Positions 1 to 6,528 are shown, counted from the stretch's first letter. The stretch is 24,836 bases of DNA from a virus (IMGVR_UViG_3300025750_000007:1-24836), one strand, 5' to 3'. The notes: generated by a model not told the origin, from the sequence alone. Made by a program: numbers and translations.

Positions 1-659
1 CCGTCCAACTCTGCAAGTTTGGACACACGCCACGCTTCTGTATGCGCGGGGTTGCCCTCATAGTTCTGTTCCATCCGATACCACGCAGGATTGTCCAATA
101 GGGACTCGAATAGAGAACCTTCAGGACCAGGGTTGGGAGTTGATTCGGCAGTAATGGACATGCCCGCAACACCTGAACCACTCACAGCCTGCCAACTTTC
201 ACGGGGGGAACTCCAAAAGGCCAACTCAGAAGCAAGCAGATACTTGGCTCGGAATGAGCGGCCTACGTTCTTCGTCATTTCCATTGCTCTCAGGTGCGAT
301 CCATTTGGGAGTATGGCATGGTAGTCGGTATCCGTTTTGAGCCTTGCTATGGGTTGCCACGCTTCGGGCAAATTGGCAATGAACGTTCTTGCCGTCTCGA
401 ATAGCGACTTGGCAGAGTCCAGCTTATACGAACAGATGACTAGATCTCCCCCAAATACCATTGCGAGATAGGTGTAGAGGATCACCGCCACAGTAGAGCT
501 GCCAATGTCACGACTCTTCAGCACGGCAATCCTGTCATGTGATAGCGTTGCCTTGATGAACTCGCGCTGCCAAGGAAACAAGACCAATGGACGCAACCCT
601 TCCTGCGTCCTGATCTGCCCTATTGTTTCGAGGTCGTCGCAGATACGGGGGGCGTTCAT
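1..659 (-). CDS. terL: terminase large subunit, N-terminal 219 residues (runs off the left edge)
   Basis: This is the ATPase part of the motor that packages phage DNA into the prohead. Reading from the ATG at 659-657, the frame stays open to base 1. Visible motifs are an adenine-binding-like segment around residues 28-33 (LFPWQR), a Walker A variant at about 48-56 (KSRDIGSST), a Walker B segment at about 141-147 (LLASELA, with the catalytic Glu) and a coupling motif near 169-175 (ITAESTP). The start codon overlaps the stop of the small terminase gene (ATGA), as expected for a terS-terL pair. The C-terminal nuclease domain lies outside the window. The missing P-loop glycine pattern is normal for phage terminases. 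The family call is firm; the subfamily is not determined. Confidence 0.9.
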   Translation of the reverse strand, partial: MNAPRICDDLETIGQIRTQEGLRPLVLFPWQREFIKATLSHDRIAVLKSRDIGSSTVAVILYTYLAMVFGGDLVICSYKLDSAKSLFETARTFIANLPEAWQPIARLKTDTDYHAILPNGSHLRAMEMTKNVGRSFRAKYLLASELAFWSSPRESWQAVSGSGVAGMSITAESTPNPGPEGSLFESLLDNPAWYRMEQNYEGNPAHTEAWRVSKLAELD

Positions 660-1078
660 TCGTACCTCTTCTGCAGTCCAGCAAGAATCGACAGCAATGT
701 GTCCTCAGGTGATTCACCTGCTGCGGCCTTGCCCATGTCCTGAGCAATCTTCAACGCACCCGCTATATCTCGCACCTTGCCGCCTGCGTCCATCTCTGCC
801 AACGCCTTGATATTCAACCGCTTTGCTGAATCGACACATGTGCCATTCCATTCAGCAGCAAAGGTTGATACTGCATCGGCTTTCTTTTCGGTTGCCTTAT
901 CGGAGGTCAAGCGCAAAAACGAAGCACGGGCAATATCCCACTGTTCTTTCGTTGCCTTCAGGCTCAGGGTTGTGCGATTGATCCCGTACTTATCTGCCAA
1001 GTCCTGCTTGCTGATTGCCTCGGGACTCGTTGTGTACTCGTTGTGTATCTGTTGCCAATTGATGCGAGGCCTACCCAT
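656..1078 (-). CDS. terS: terminase small subunit
   Basis: The 140-aa product lies directly upstream of, and overlaps, the large terminase gene. Residues about 20-50 form a helix-turn-helix of the kind used by small terminases to recognise the packaging site: AISKQDLADKYGINRTTLSL, followed by KATKEQWDIAR. The rest is helical and charged, fitting an oligomerisation region. The start ATG at 1078-1076 overlaps the stop of the preceding frame as TAATG, with a GAGGA sequence about nine bases upstream. The assignment rests on position, length and the HTH; sequence similarity alone would be weak. The gene is probably expressed from the promoter at 1363-1395. Confidence 0.8.
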   Translation of the reverse strand: MGRPRINWQQIHNEYTTSPEAISKQDLADKYGINRTTLSLKATKEQWDIARASFLRLTSDKATEKKADAVSTFAAEWNGTCVDSAKRLNIKALAEMDAGGKVRDIAGALKIAQDMGKAAAGESPEDTLLSILAGLQKRYE

Positions 1079-1356
1079 TACGGCAGATCCTCAATAGCTA
1101 TCCATGGAGGGTTGGTGAGCCTCGGGACTCTAACCCGAGCAGGCGCGACCGCAGTCACAGCCTTGTCAAATGCGCTCACCATATTGGATGTACCGTTTGC
1201 AATTCTTCGTAGGGTTCCTATGTCTGGATATGAAGAAAGCCCCACCTGTCCCCCGACTATGCGAAGGGATGAGTGGGGCGTATAGTTATAAGAATCCTGT
1301 ATATCCGATAGAAACTGATGTTTCGCGCTTGCCGGCGCGGCTACGAGGGTCACCAT
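1078..1356 (-). CDS. hypothetical protein immediately upstream of terS
   Basis: This is an open frame of up to 92 aa that ends in a TAATG junction with terS, the coupling typical of real genes here. The C-terminal half reads like protein (MVSAFDKAVTAVAPARV, then PRLTNPPWIAIEDLP). No Shine-Dalgarno sequence precedes the first ATG at 1356. The promoter just upstream would start RNA at about 1361, so that ATG would be nearly leaderless. An alternative start is the ATG at 1182 (34 aa), also without a good ribosome site. A 7-bp hairpin at 1239-1279 lies inside the frame. I recognise no domain. It may be a small real gene or only the terminase leader. Confidence 0.35.
   Translation of the reverse strand: MVTLVAAPASAKHQFLSDIQDSYNYTPHSSLRIVGGQVGLSSYPDIGTLRRIANGTSNMVSAFDKAVTAVAPARVRVPRLTNPPWIAIEDLP
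1239..1279 (-). other. hairpin in the terminase leader, possible attenuator
   Basis: The arms GCCCCAC and GTGGGGC form a 7-bp stem around a 27-nt loop. On the minus strand the stem is followed by CTTTCTTC, a mixed U-rich tract. It sits about 80-120 nt after the predicted start of the terminase transcript, so it could attenuate or terminate part of the transcription. The large loop makes this uncertain. Confidence 0.3.
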
Positions 1357-1362
1357 TTGCAG

Positions 1363-1395
1363 ATTATATTATACCGTATTTTTGTCCCCAGTCAA
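1363..1395 (-). promoter_or_regulatory. sigma70-like promoter for the terminase genes
   Basis: On the minus strand TTGACT (1395-1390) is separated by 16 bp from TATAAT (1373-1368). A second TATAAT overlaps just downstream (1368-1363). The promoter lies in the only gap between the AP2-domain gene and the terminase leader and would start RNA near 1361. This is close to consensus and is the best promoter in the left half of the window. Confidence 0.7.
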
Positions 1396-1411
1396 GCCGG
1401 AAAACCGCTTC

Positions 1412-1864
1412 CTATGCTACAACCGCATCAATGGGAAAATTCAGATGTAGCGCGAGACCATGATCGATAACATACCTGTCTCTCGCTTTTGCTGCGCTGA
1501 TCGCGTCCAGATATGTTCCTACGTAAATTTCCTTATGGTTCACCCATATCCTGCCCATGAACTTCTTGCCGCTTTTCCTCACCCCCGAATACTCTCCCTT
1601 GCGCTGAACCCAGCGATGAGAAACTGGAGGCAATACGGCAAAACGAACCTGGTTCAGTCCTACGTCCCGCAGGTCGCGCGTTCCATCTGCGTTGCGGACA
1701 ACGATTGTATAATGGTCATAGATGCGACTGTGCCGCACAAACCGCCGACAGGCTCTTTCTACTCGCGTCCAATCGCCGTCGCCCCCCAGCTCCATAACCG
1801 TCAATCCATAGTGGCTGATGACGGTGTAGCCAGCGCGATTTGCAACGTCCACAAGGGAGATCAT
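1412..1864 (-). CDS. AP2/ERF-domain DNA-binding protein
   Basis: This 150-aa protein ends in an AP2 DNA-binding fold at about residues 92-144: GEYSGVRKSGKKFMGRIWV, then VGTYLDAISAAKARDRY, then a terminal LNFP. In phages this domain usually accompanies HNH homing endonucleases, but no HNH or other nuclease motif is visible here. The first 90 residues contain a helix and strands that I do not recognise. The ATG overlaps the preceding stop as ATGA. It is the last gene of the long early operon; the terminase promoter follows within 60 bp. It may be a homing-endonuclease relative that lost its nuclease, or a small DNA-binding regulator. Confidence 0.75.
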   Translation of the reverse strand: MISLVDVANRAGYTVISHYGLTVMELGGDGDWTRVERACRRFVRHSRIYDHYTIVVRNADGTRDLRDVGLNQVRFAVLPPVSHRWVQRKGEYSGVRKSGKKFMGRIWVNHKEIYVGTYLDAISAAKARDRYVIDHGLALHLNFPIDAVVA

Positions 1865-2139
1865 TCGGATACCTTCTCCGTTACAGCTTCGCCTGCCGCT
1901 GGTTCAAGCACGAACCCCGGCACGATGTAGGCCCCCGAAGCGTAGCCTGAGGGAATATACCCGTCGCCATTTGTCTTTCTTGCGCAGCGCTGGATTTCTG
2001 CCTTCTGCCACAGTCGGCCTTCCGTATAAGCAGCGGCGTAGATGGATTCCATGATTTCCACGACTGTCTCACGATCGACGCCCAGTTCACGGTGGTACTC
2101 ACGAACGACGTGTAAATTTATGATCTCAATCCTCTCCAT
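1861..2139 (-). CDS. hypothetical protein, 92 aa
   Basis: The start is the ATG at 2139, preceded by GAGGGGGTGAGC, a strong ribosome site. The product begins MERIEIINLHVVREYHREL and is helical and acidic in the first half. It includes a short basic stretch (RCARKTNGDGY) and ends VTEKVSE. I recognise no domain. It overlaps the 28-codon membrane peptide upstream by 14 bases and the AP2-domain gene downstream by four bases, so it belongs to the same operon. Confidence 0.7.
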   Translation of the reverse strand: MERIEIINLHVVREYHRELGVDRETVVEIMESIYAAAYTEGRLWQKAEIQRCARKTNGDGYIPSGYASGAYIVPGFVLEPAAGEAVTEKVSE

Positions 2140-2212
2140 GCTCACCCCCTCGATTTTGCAGCCAAGCCAATAGCAGACACAAAGCAATGATCGTCCAGAG
2201 AGGGCTGGTCAT
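2126..2212 (-). CDS. 28-aa single-span membrane peptide
   Basis: The ATG at 2212 overlaps the stop of the 3D-domain gene as ATGA, and the frame runs 28 codons to TGA at 2128-2126. Residues 3-19 (SPLWTIIALCLLLAWLQ) form one hydrophobic helix and the tail is hydrophilic (NRGGEHGED). Its position directly after a membrane-anchored peptidoglycan-type protein suggests a partner in the envelope, for example a small holin- or spanin-like peptide. No lipobox is present. Start/stop coupling is the main support, and the function is unknown. Confidence 0.5.
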   Translation of the reverse strand: MTSPLWTIIALCLLLAWLQNRGGEHGED

Positions 2213-2760
2213 TTCTTCACCCTAGGTACGTATAGCACCTGGACTTTGACATTGCGTCTGCGCCCGAAGTGAGCAGCTTCATGTGTCGAAAAGAAAAACA
2301 CGTCCAGCTTGGCGCCCTTGATGGCAGAGCCGGTGTCGATGACTTGACACGGTTTCCCGCCGTTATAGCCAGGTATCAGCAGAATTGTTCCAAATGGGAA
2401 CCTGCTAAGGTCTGCAGCCACACCGCCGACATAGACACGTTTGCCGCTGGCCGTTGTCATGGGGTTGCTGTCACACTCAAAAACCGAGGGCGAATATGCT
2501 GAAACCTCCATGAACAGGGTCTTGACGGGTTCTGACGCCCTTGTCGTAACCTTGTCGATGGGAAGGACTGCCAGACGGCGGGCCTGACGGTAGTTGGTAA
2601 CATCACCGGCAGTTGCAACCCCGGGGCTCATGATGAAAACCAACAGGGCAATCACCAGAGAGGCGATGAGGGCAAGAACCAGCGTCACAAACATGACACG
2701 CCCGAGATCTTGCCATGCGTAATAGTCAGGACAATGATTACGAGACTTAGCCCATTTCAT
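2209..2760 (-). CDS. membrane-anchored 3D-domain protein, likely peptidoglycan-active
   Basis: The 183-aa product has a short cytoplasmic N-terminus, a transmembrane helix at about residues 22-45 (VMFVTLVLALIASLVIALLV) and a C-terminal 3D domain at about 82-178. The domain includes the entry strand FMEVSAYSPS, the central KPCQVIDTGSAIKG and LDVFF, which supply the conserved aspartates of the double-psi barrel also found in lytic transglycosylases and resuscitation factors. A substrate in the cell wall is expected. The gene sits in the early/terminase operon, some 12 kb from the endolysin and holin, so it may act in entry or wall remodelling rather than final lysis. The start ATG overlaps the preceding stop. 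Confidence 0.8.
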   Translation of the reverse strand: MKWAKSRNHCPDYYAWQDLGRVMFVTLVLALIASLVIALLVFIMSPGVATAGDVTNYRQARRLAVLPIDKVTTRASEPVKTLFMEVSAYSPSVFECDSNPMTTASGKRVYVGGVAADLSRFPFGTILLIPGYNGGKPCQVIDTGSAIKGAKLDVFFFSTHEAAHFGRRRNVKVQVLYVPRVKK

Positions 2761-2903
2761 TTCTGCGCCTTCGACTTCTTGGCTTTCTTGCGCTTCTTAA
2801 CCACAGACTTGACGGCCTTAGCAAGTTTCTCTGCTTCAAGGCGTTCCCGCCACATCCTGAGATAAGGCATTTCAATCGGCTTGAACTGATCGCCGGAAGT
2901 CAT
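2757..2903 (-). CDS. hypothetical basic protein, 48 aa
   Basis: The ATG at 2903 overlaps the stop of the HNH gene as ATGA and the frame ends at TGA 2759-2757, overlapping the next start. The product begins MTSGDQFKPIEMPYLRMW and ends in a lysine-rich tail (VVKKRKKAKKSKAQK) that may bind nucleic acid. There is no recognised domain. Coupling on both sides makes it a likely real gene. Confidence 0.65.
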   Translation of the reverse strand: MTSGDQFKPIEMPYLRMWRERLEAEKLAKAVKSVVKKRKKAKKSKAQK

Positions 2904-3358
2904 GTCATCACCGCCTGCAACTTTTCAAGTTTCGCCCGCAATTGCGCTTCCTGTTCGGCATACCAGGCGTCCGTTGTCTTAACCGTTGCCATTGTCCTGG
3001 CGTGTAACGCTTCCCATTTCTTAAGCCCAAGCCATTGATGCTGTTCCCAGTATGCAAAATCGCCACTGACTGCACGATACTTATGGCAGGGCCAGCAGAG
3101 AGTGATCCCATTGTCCAGATCAAACTTTGTTGACTTGTGCTGACGCGTGAAGATATGGTGTGCCTCCGCTTTCTTCGTGGGGGTTCCACAATACTGACAG
3201 ACATATCCATCTCGGGTCCTGACCGCCGCGGACCAGAGGGTACAACATAAATCATCCTCGATCTGACGCGGGGTTCTCTTCTTGCGTTTCGGCTTGTCGA
3301 CCGACGATTCGACCCTGACAACTTGCCCACTAACCTTCCTACGCAATACTACGCTCAT
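2900..3358 (-). CDS. HNH endonuclease, NinG-like
   Basis: This 152-aa protein has a basic N-terminus (PKRKKRTPRQ) and a zinc-supported HNH motif: CQYCG at residues 54-58, the catalytic HH at 67-68 (EAHHIF), Asn83 in DNGITL and CWPCH at 88-92. The C-terminus is a helical, charged extension. The arrangement resembles NinG-type recombination nucleases of lambdoid phages, which sit in the same early region. It is not related to the three NUMOD3-type HNH proteins elsewhere in the window. The ATG at 3358 is preferred over the GTG at 3364 because GGAGG lies nine bases before it. Confidence 0.8.
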   Translation of the reverse strand: MSVVLRRKVSGQVVRVESSVDKPKRKKRTPRQIEDDLCCTLWSAAVRTRDGYVCQYCGTPTKKAEAHHIFTRQHKSTKFDLDNGITLCWPCHKYRAVSGDFAYWEQHQWLGLKKWEALHARTMATVKTTDAWYAEQEAQLRAKLEKLQAVMT

Positions 3359-3402
3359 ACTCACACACCTCCGCCCTTGCCGGGGCTACTGCGATTTGGG
3401 TA

Positions 3403-3528
3403 CTACTTGCCTTCTACTTGCTTGACTTGCTTGGCCTCCCTTGCTTTTATCTTAATCACCTCATCGGCAATCTCATTCAGCAATACCTTAACCTTGAAGA
3501 TATTGTCTAGAATCTTGTCAATCTTCAT
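3403..3528 (-). CDS. hypothetical protein, 41 aa
   Basis: The ATG at 3528 follows GAGGGGGTGACGC and overlaps the end of the upstream gene by 11 bases; the frame ends with TAG at 3405-3403. The product (starting MKIDKILDNIFKVKVLL, ending KQVKQVEGK) is predicted to be a single amphipathic, coiled-coil-like helix. The strong ribosome site and overlap support expression. The function is unknown. Confidence 0.6.
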   Translation of the reverse strand: MKIDKILDNIFKVKVLLNEIADEVIKIKAREAKQVKQVEGK

Positions 3529-3775
3529 GCGTCACCCCCTCTTTCTCCATCGGCAACAGTTGCATCGGAAAGTCCTGCGGCTCGATTCGCCCGAACAGCT
3601 CAATCACTTCTTCTTTGCTGATCCTATTCACTAGCCCAACCATGACGGTCGCGCTTGCCCGCAACATTGCCGCCTGTAGCCTTTCTGCATCAATCGGCGG
3701 ATAGACAATGTGGTACGAGGGGATGTTTAGAACCTTTGATTTGCGCGTCTCACGATGCCGATGCGTAGTCCTCAT
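3518..3775 (-). CDS. hypothetical protein, 85 aa
   Basis: The start ATG at 3775 overlaps the stop of the mini glycyl-radical-like gene as ATGA. The N-terminus is basic (MRTTHRHRETRKSKVLN). The middle has a hydrophobic helix (LQAAMLRASATVMVGLVN) followed by an acidic segment. I recognise no family. The gene is part of the tightly overlapping early operon. Confidence 0.65.
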   Translation of the reverse strand: MRTTHRHRETRKSKVLNIPSYHIVYPPIDAERLQAAMLRASATVMVGLVNRISKEEVIELFGRIEPQDFPMQLLPMEKEGVTHED

Positions 3776-3969
3776 TTGGTCTCCTTTGGCGTTGTTGTGG
3801 CCGTAAAGCATATTCTATCCGCCCATTCCGCCTTCTTCCCCTTGTTCCACTGGGCTACGGGTCTCAAATAACCAACAACCCTGCTATAGACCTCACACCT
3901 GGTACGCTTGGCTGCCGGGATGATGACACCGTTGTCCAGTTGGAGATCACCGTTCTGCAACTCTGTCAT
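3772..3969 (-). CDS. mini-protein resembling the C-terminal glycyl-radical segment of anaerobic ribonucleotide reductase (copy 1)
   Basis: The 65-aa product contains RTRCEVYSRVVGYLRPV followed by QWNKGKKAEWADR, which matches the C-terminal tail of class III ribonucleotide reductase NrdD, where the RVxGYL glycine carries the radical. The zinc-binding cysteine pairs of NrdD are absent, so this is the tail alone. Similar short phage proteins are often annotated as anaerobic ribonucleoside-triphosphate reductase, but their role is not established. A spare-part function like that of YfiD/GrcA is an inference. A second copy lies at 14356-14550. Start and stop both overlap neighbours (ATGA). Confidence 0.7.
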   Translation of the reverse strand: MTELQNGDLQLDNGVIIPAAKRTRCEVYSRVVGYLRPVAQWNKGKKAEWADRICFTATTTPKETK

Positions 3970-4238
3970 GTGGTCTCCTTGTGAGGAACGATGTCGTAGT
4001 CGCTTGCCACACCATTATGCGACAGTTTCACCACCCCCACGCTTGCCTCTTCGATAACCTTGCGACGAAGGGCGGCAACAAGGGCATGTTTTCTTGCCAC
4101 CACATTCAACGGATTCTCATCATCAACAACCACGCCCTTTTCCCCATGTATCTCCCAATGAGTTCCAGCATGGTTACGCGCCCATTCCGCATACTCAAAC
4201 AACAGTTCATCAACAGTCATGCTGTCATACTGATTCAT
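3966..4238 (-). CDS. hypothetical protein, 90 aa
   Basis: The ATG at 4238 overlaps the preceding stop (ATGA) and follows GGAGGTGGCGGG. The product begins MNQYDSMTVDELLFEYAEWA and contains two helical stretches separated by a turn (GEKGVVVDDENP). I do not recognise it. It is part of the early operon and couples directly to the mini glycyl-radical-like gene. Confidence 0.65.
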   Translation of the reverse strand: MNQYDSMTVDELLFEYAEWARNHAGTHWEIHGEKGVVVDDENPLNVVARKHALVAALRRKVIEEASVGVVKLSHNGVASDYDIVPHKETT

Positions 4239-4666
4239 CCCGCCACCTCCTTTGTGGGCGCGAGGACGTTCGGAGCGAGAGCAGATGCGGCAACGATGTA
4301 TACGTACCCCTCTGTCGAAAACTTCTTTCGCAATTCCGGCACGCCTCCAACCAACAGGTCTCCATCATGCAATACTAAACCACGGGAGCCAACTGCTACT
4401 ATCCTCTCCCTCTCCTGCTCTTCCCCCTCTGCCACGCCTTCGGCACGAGCGGTAACAAGTTTGGCGTTCGCTTCTGACAATAAGTTGGCCACCTTTCGGA
4501 AATTGCTCCCTTGTAGTCCCTTATCGCGCTCCCCTTCTGCCACGCCTTCGGCATGGGAAACGGCGGCATAAGAATCAAGCAATCCAAGAAAGCAGGTAAT
4601 TTCCGAAAACGAAACGCCATCCGCCATATCAACTATGTGTCCGCGCAGTTCCTCAACCTTAGTCAT
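4235..4666 (-). CDS. hypothetical protein with an internal duplication, 143 aa
   Basis: The start follows GAGGAGGTAAA and overlaps the preceding stop as ATGA. The protein has helical N- and C-terminal parts and two copies of a short acidic unit, AEGVAEGERDK near residues 39-49 and AEGVAEGEEQERER near 75-88. These are encoded by an 18-bp direct repeat 108 bp apart. The unit is probably part of a charged coiled coil. No family is recognised. Confidence 0.65.
   Translation of the reverse strand: MTKVEELRGHIVDMADGVSFSEITCFLGLLDSYAAVSHAEGVAEGERDKGLQGSNFRKVANLLSEANAKLVTARAEGVAEGEEQERERIVAVGSRGLVLHDGDLLVGGVPELRKKFSTEGYVYIVAASALAPNVLAPTKEVAG
4428..4553. repeat. 18-bp direct repeat inside the 143-aa gene
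   Basis: TCTGCCACGCCTTCGGCA occurs at 4428-4445 and again at 4536-4553. The spacing is exactly 108 bp (36 codons), so both copies are read in the same frame and give the repeated AEGVAEGE unit. This points to an in-frame duplication within the gene rather than a regulatory site. Confidence 0.75.
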
Positions 4667-5109
4667 TTTACCTCCTCAGGCCAGGCCAGTTGTTTCTCTT
4701 TCCGTTTCTCTTCTTTGCTTGTATCAGCAAATGCAAAGTTCCGCCGTGGACACCGCTCTGTTCCCTCATAGGGACAAGCCATAACAAACCGCGCCAGTTG
4801 TGCGACGTTGACTTGAATCTCGGGCTTCGGCTCGCTTCTGCGTACTGGAACCCCGGGATCTTTGGCAATCATGTAATGGTGCGGATTGTTCCGCTCAGAG
4901 AATATCTCGCGGTTGCCCCAGGCACACTGGAACAGGTGAGTTCCTTCGGGTACCTCCTCAAGCGCGTCCACGATGTCGCCGTGACAAACAGACGTCCAAA
5001 ACGTATGATCATCCATTCCTGCCAGTTCCTCACGCACAAGCATCTCGAGAGGTTCTATGTTCCGGCTTAACTGAGCAAGACGCCCCATAACGCTACTGAT
5101 TTCGTCCAT
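4663..5109 (-). CDS. hypothetical protein, 148 aa
   Basis: The ATG at 5109 follows GAGGTGAAGTG. The N-terminal 45 residues are helical (SSVMGRLAQLSRNIEPLEML). A middle segment carries HGDIVDALEEVPEGTHLFQC and NPHHYMIAKDPG. The C-terminal part is basic, with CPYEGTERCPRRNF that could bind zinc with nearby Cys and His residues. The pattern is compatible with a small replication or DNA-modification accessory protein, but I recognise no family. It is coupled to the genes on both sides. Confidence 0.65.
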   Translation of the reverse strand: MDEISSVMGRLAQLSRNIEPLEMLVREELAGMDDHTFWTSVCHGDIVDALEEVPEGTHLFQCAWGNREIFSERNNPHHYMIAKDPGVPVRRSEPKPEIQVNVAQLARFVMACPYEGTERCPRRNFAFADTSKEEKRKEKQLAWPEEVK

Positions 5110-5113
5110 CACT

Positions 5114-5482
5114 TCACCTCGGGCGCGAGGCAAGAACGGTGAACACAACGTCTGCCAGAGCGTCAGCAAGGGTTTTTGCCCTCGTTTCAACCGTGCCGAT
5201 AGGAAAGGCACTGTCACTGAATGCCACTACTATTTCATCTGCGGCGTTTGCCATGATATATTCAAAATACCCACGTCCCAGAAGCCACGATAGAAGCGTG
5301 TCGGCACGGTAGGCGGGGTATTCATACAATTTTGTATTGGCAAACTGTTCGACAAAACTCGTGTCCAGCGAATAGTCGTACTTACCCATGTATATTGCGT
5401 CACAGGGATAACCTTCATCTTTCTTCATAAATTGCATCTTTGCCAACTGCTTGCTTTTTTCCAGGCCCGTATATTCAACCAC
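5114..5482 (-). CDS. hypothetical protein, 122 aa
   Basis: The start is a GTG at 5482 with an ideal AAAGGAGG seven bases upstream; it overlaps the end of the replication gene by eight bases. The product has a mixed alpha/beta pattern, with DEGYPCDAIYMGKYDYSLDT in the first half and two hydrophobic segments (DTLLSWLLGRGYFEYIM, EIVVAFSDSAFPIG). I recognise no domain. Its place directly after the replication initiator suggests, but does not show, a role in replication. Confidence 0.65.
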   Translation of the reverse strand: MVEYTGLEKSKQLAKMQFMKKDEGYPCDAIYMGKYDYSLDTSFVEQFANTKLYEYPAYRADTLLSWLLGRGYFEYIMANAADEIVVAFSDSAFPIGTVETRAKTLADALADVVFTVLASRPR

Positions 5483-6509
5483 GATTTACCTCCTTTGTCT
5501 CTGCTTTGGATTCCGCTGTCTTAATGCGGATTGCCTTCTTGTACATGGCATAGTCTGCGTCTTCAAAGTACACCAGCCGATTCTTCTTCGCCTCATTGAA
5601 CGCCCGCATAAAAGCATCAGCGCGGGCAAGAGGGTCAACGAAACGATCAAAGTCCATGTCGGGATTCTGCTGAACCCATTGTCTCAGACTGATTGCCTTG
5701 ACTGACGATTCTGCCATCCAGTTGCCAAAGTTGCGATAGATAGAAGCAGACGAAATATGCGTTGTCCAATACCCATCAGAATCAGAGGTAAGTCGCCACT
5801 CAATACCCTTTTTGATGACAGACTCAGAGTAGAACTGCAACAACAGCTTAAAGTTCCGCATATCGGCAGGGGTGGGCTGAGCGGGAATACCGCGCGAGGA
5901 ATAGAACCAGGAAGCCAACAGATAGGGAACAGAAGTCGTAACCTGGATTGCCTTGTCTGGTTTAGTCTCTGGTTCTTTGATGACTTCAGGAAGATTTTCG
6001 AAGAGAGGAGCGCCGGTTTTTTCATTTTCGGCGCAATCTTTTTCTTTTAATCCTTTATCTGTTGTAAGAGTATCTGTTGTGGGTACCGATTTCGGTACCA
6101 CCTCCGTAACCGATTTCGGTAACGTAACCGATTTCGGTAACGATTGCCAAGTGCCATAACGCTTGTTGAATTCATACATACAGATAACGCCGTAACCGAT
6201 TTCGGTTACGCCCCTATCATTACCGATTTCGGTTACGGTCGCTTTGCGTCCGGCGTACTTGATGATGATGTTGCGCTGGACAAGACGCTTGATAGTGGTG
6301 GCGACATGTTGCTTGCATATGCCAGTCCCATCAACCCACTGGCTTAGACTTATAAGGTCGGTTTTCTTCGACCAGCCATAGGTCTTGCGCCAGAGAAACC
6401 ATAAAACCCGCGACTCGTACCCGGACAACTGGGTACGCGCAAGGGTTTCGGCTATGCTGTTGACGATCCTAAGGTGGCCGTCTTCAAGTTGGGGATTTTC
6501 AAGACTCAT
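5475..6509 (-). CDS. phage replication initiator, lambda O-type
   Basis: The 344-aa product starts with an O-type winged-helix DNA-binding domain at about residues 8-100, with LSGYESRVLWFLWRKTYGWS, DLISLSQWVDGTGICKQHV and ATTIKRLVQRNII. A linker follows that is encoded by five iterons, then a helical C-terminal half that would contact a helicase or its loader. No helicase is visible in the window, so the host enzyme may be recruited. The ATG at 6509 has no Shine-Dalgarno of its own and sits inside a nine-residue leader ORF, pointing to translational coupling. No other in-frame start is available because TGA lies just upstream. Its promoter is at 6685-6712. Confidence 0.85.
   Translation of the reverse strand: MSLENPQLEDGHLRIVNSIAETLARTQLSGYESRVLWFLWRKTYGWSKKTDLISLSQWVDGTGICKQHVATTIKRLVQRNIIIKYAGRKATVTEIGNDRGVTEIGYGVICMYEFNKRYGTWQSLPKSVTLPKSVTEVVPKSVPTTDTLTTDKGLKEKDCAENEKTGAPLFENLPEVIKEPETKPDKAIQVTTSVPYLLASWFYSSRGIPAQPTPADMRNFKLLLQFYSESVIKKGIEWRLTSDSDGYWTTHISSASIYRNFGNWMAESSVKAISLRQWVQQNPDMDFDRFVDPLARADAFMRAFNEAKKNRLVYFEDADYAMYKKAIRIKTAESKAETKEVNRG
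6017..6233. other. putative phage replication origin: five iterons plus an AT-rich block inside the replication gene
   Basis: Five copies of the inverted-repeat unit ACCGATTTCGGT lie at 6085-6096, 6109-6120, 6127-6138, 6195-6206 and 6222-6233, mostly flanked by GTA or TAC. Next to them, at about 6017-6080, is a T-rich block on the plus strand. The layout copies lambda ori, where O-binding iterons and an AT-rich unwinding region lie inside gene O. Copies 1-3 are translated as PKSV and copies 4-5 as TEIG, so the DNA is conserved, not the protein. Confidence 0.8.
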
Positions 6510-6528
6510 TTGCCGCTGAGCAGTACAT
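6499..6528 (-). CDS. nine-residue leader peptide ORF overlapping the replication gene start
   Basis: ATG at 6528-6526 follows GGAGGTGAGT, the only good ribosome site before the replication gene. It opens a ten-codon frame (MYCSAANES, then TGA at 6501-6499). The replication gene's ATG lies within it, eight bases before the leader's stop. Ribosomes ending here could restart on the replication gene, giving translational coupling. Expression is not shown. Confidence 0.55.
   Translation of the reverse strand: MYCSAANES

Noticed and set aside
6085-6233. CRISPR array, because of regularly repeated short units
   Set aside because: The units are only 12 bp, palindromic and unevenly spaced (18-68 bp), and they lie inside a coding gene; they fit iterons.
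5757-6347. Plus-strand frames opposite the replication gene
   Set aside because: They are shadows of the replication gene; their NFGT/TDFG repeats come from the iterons.
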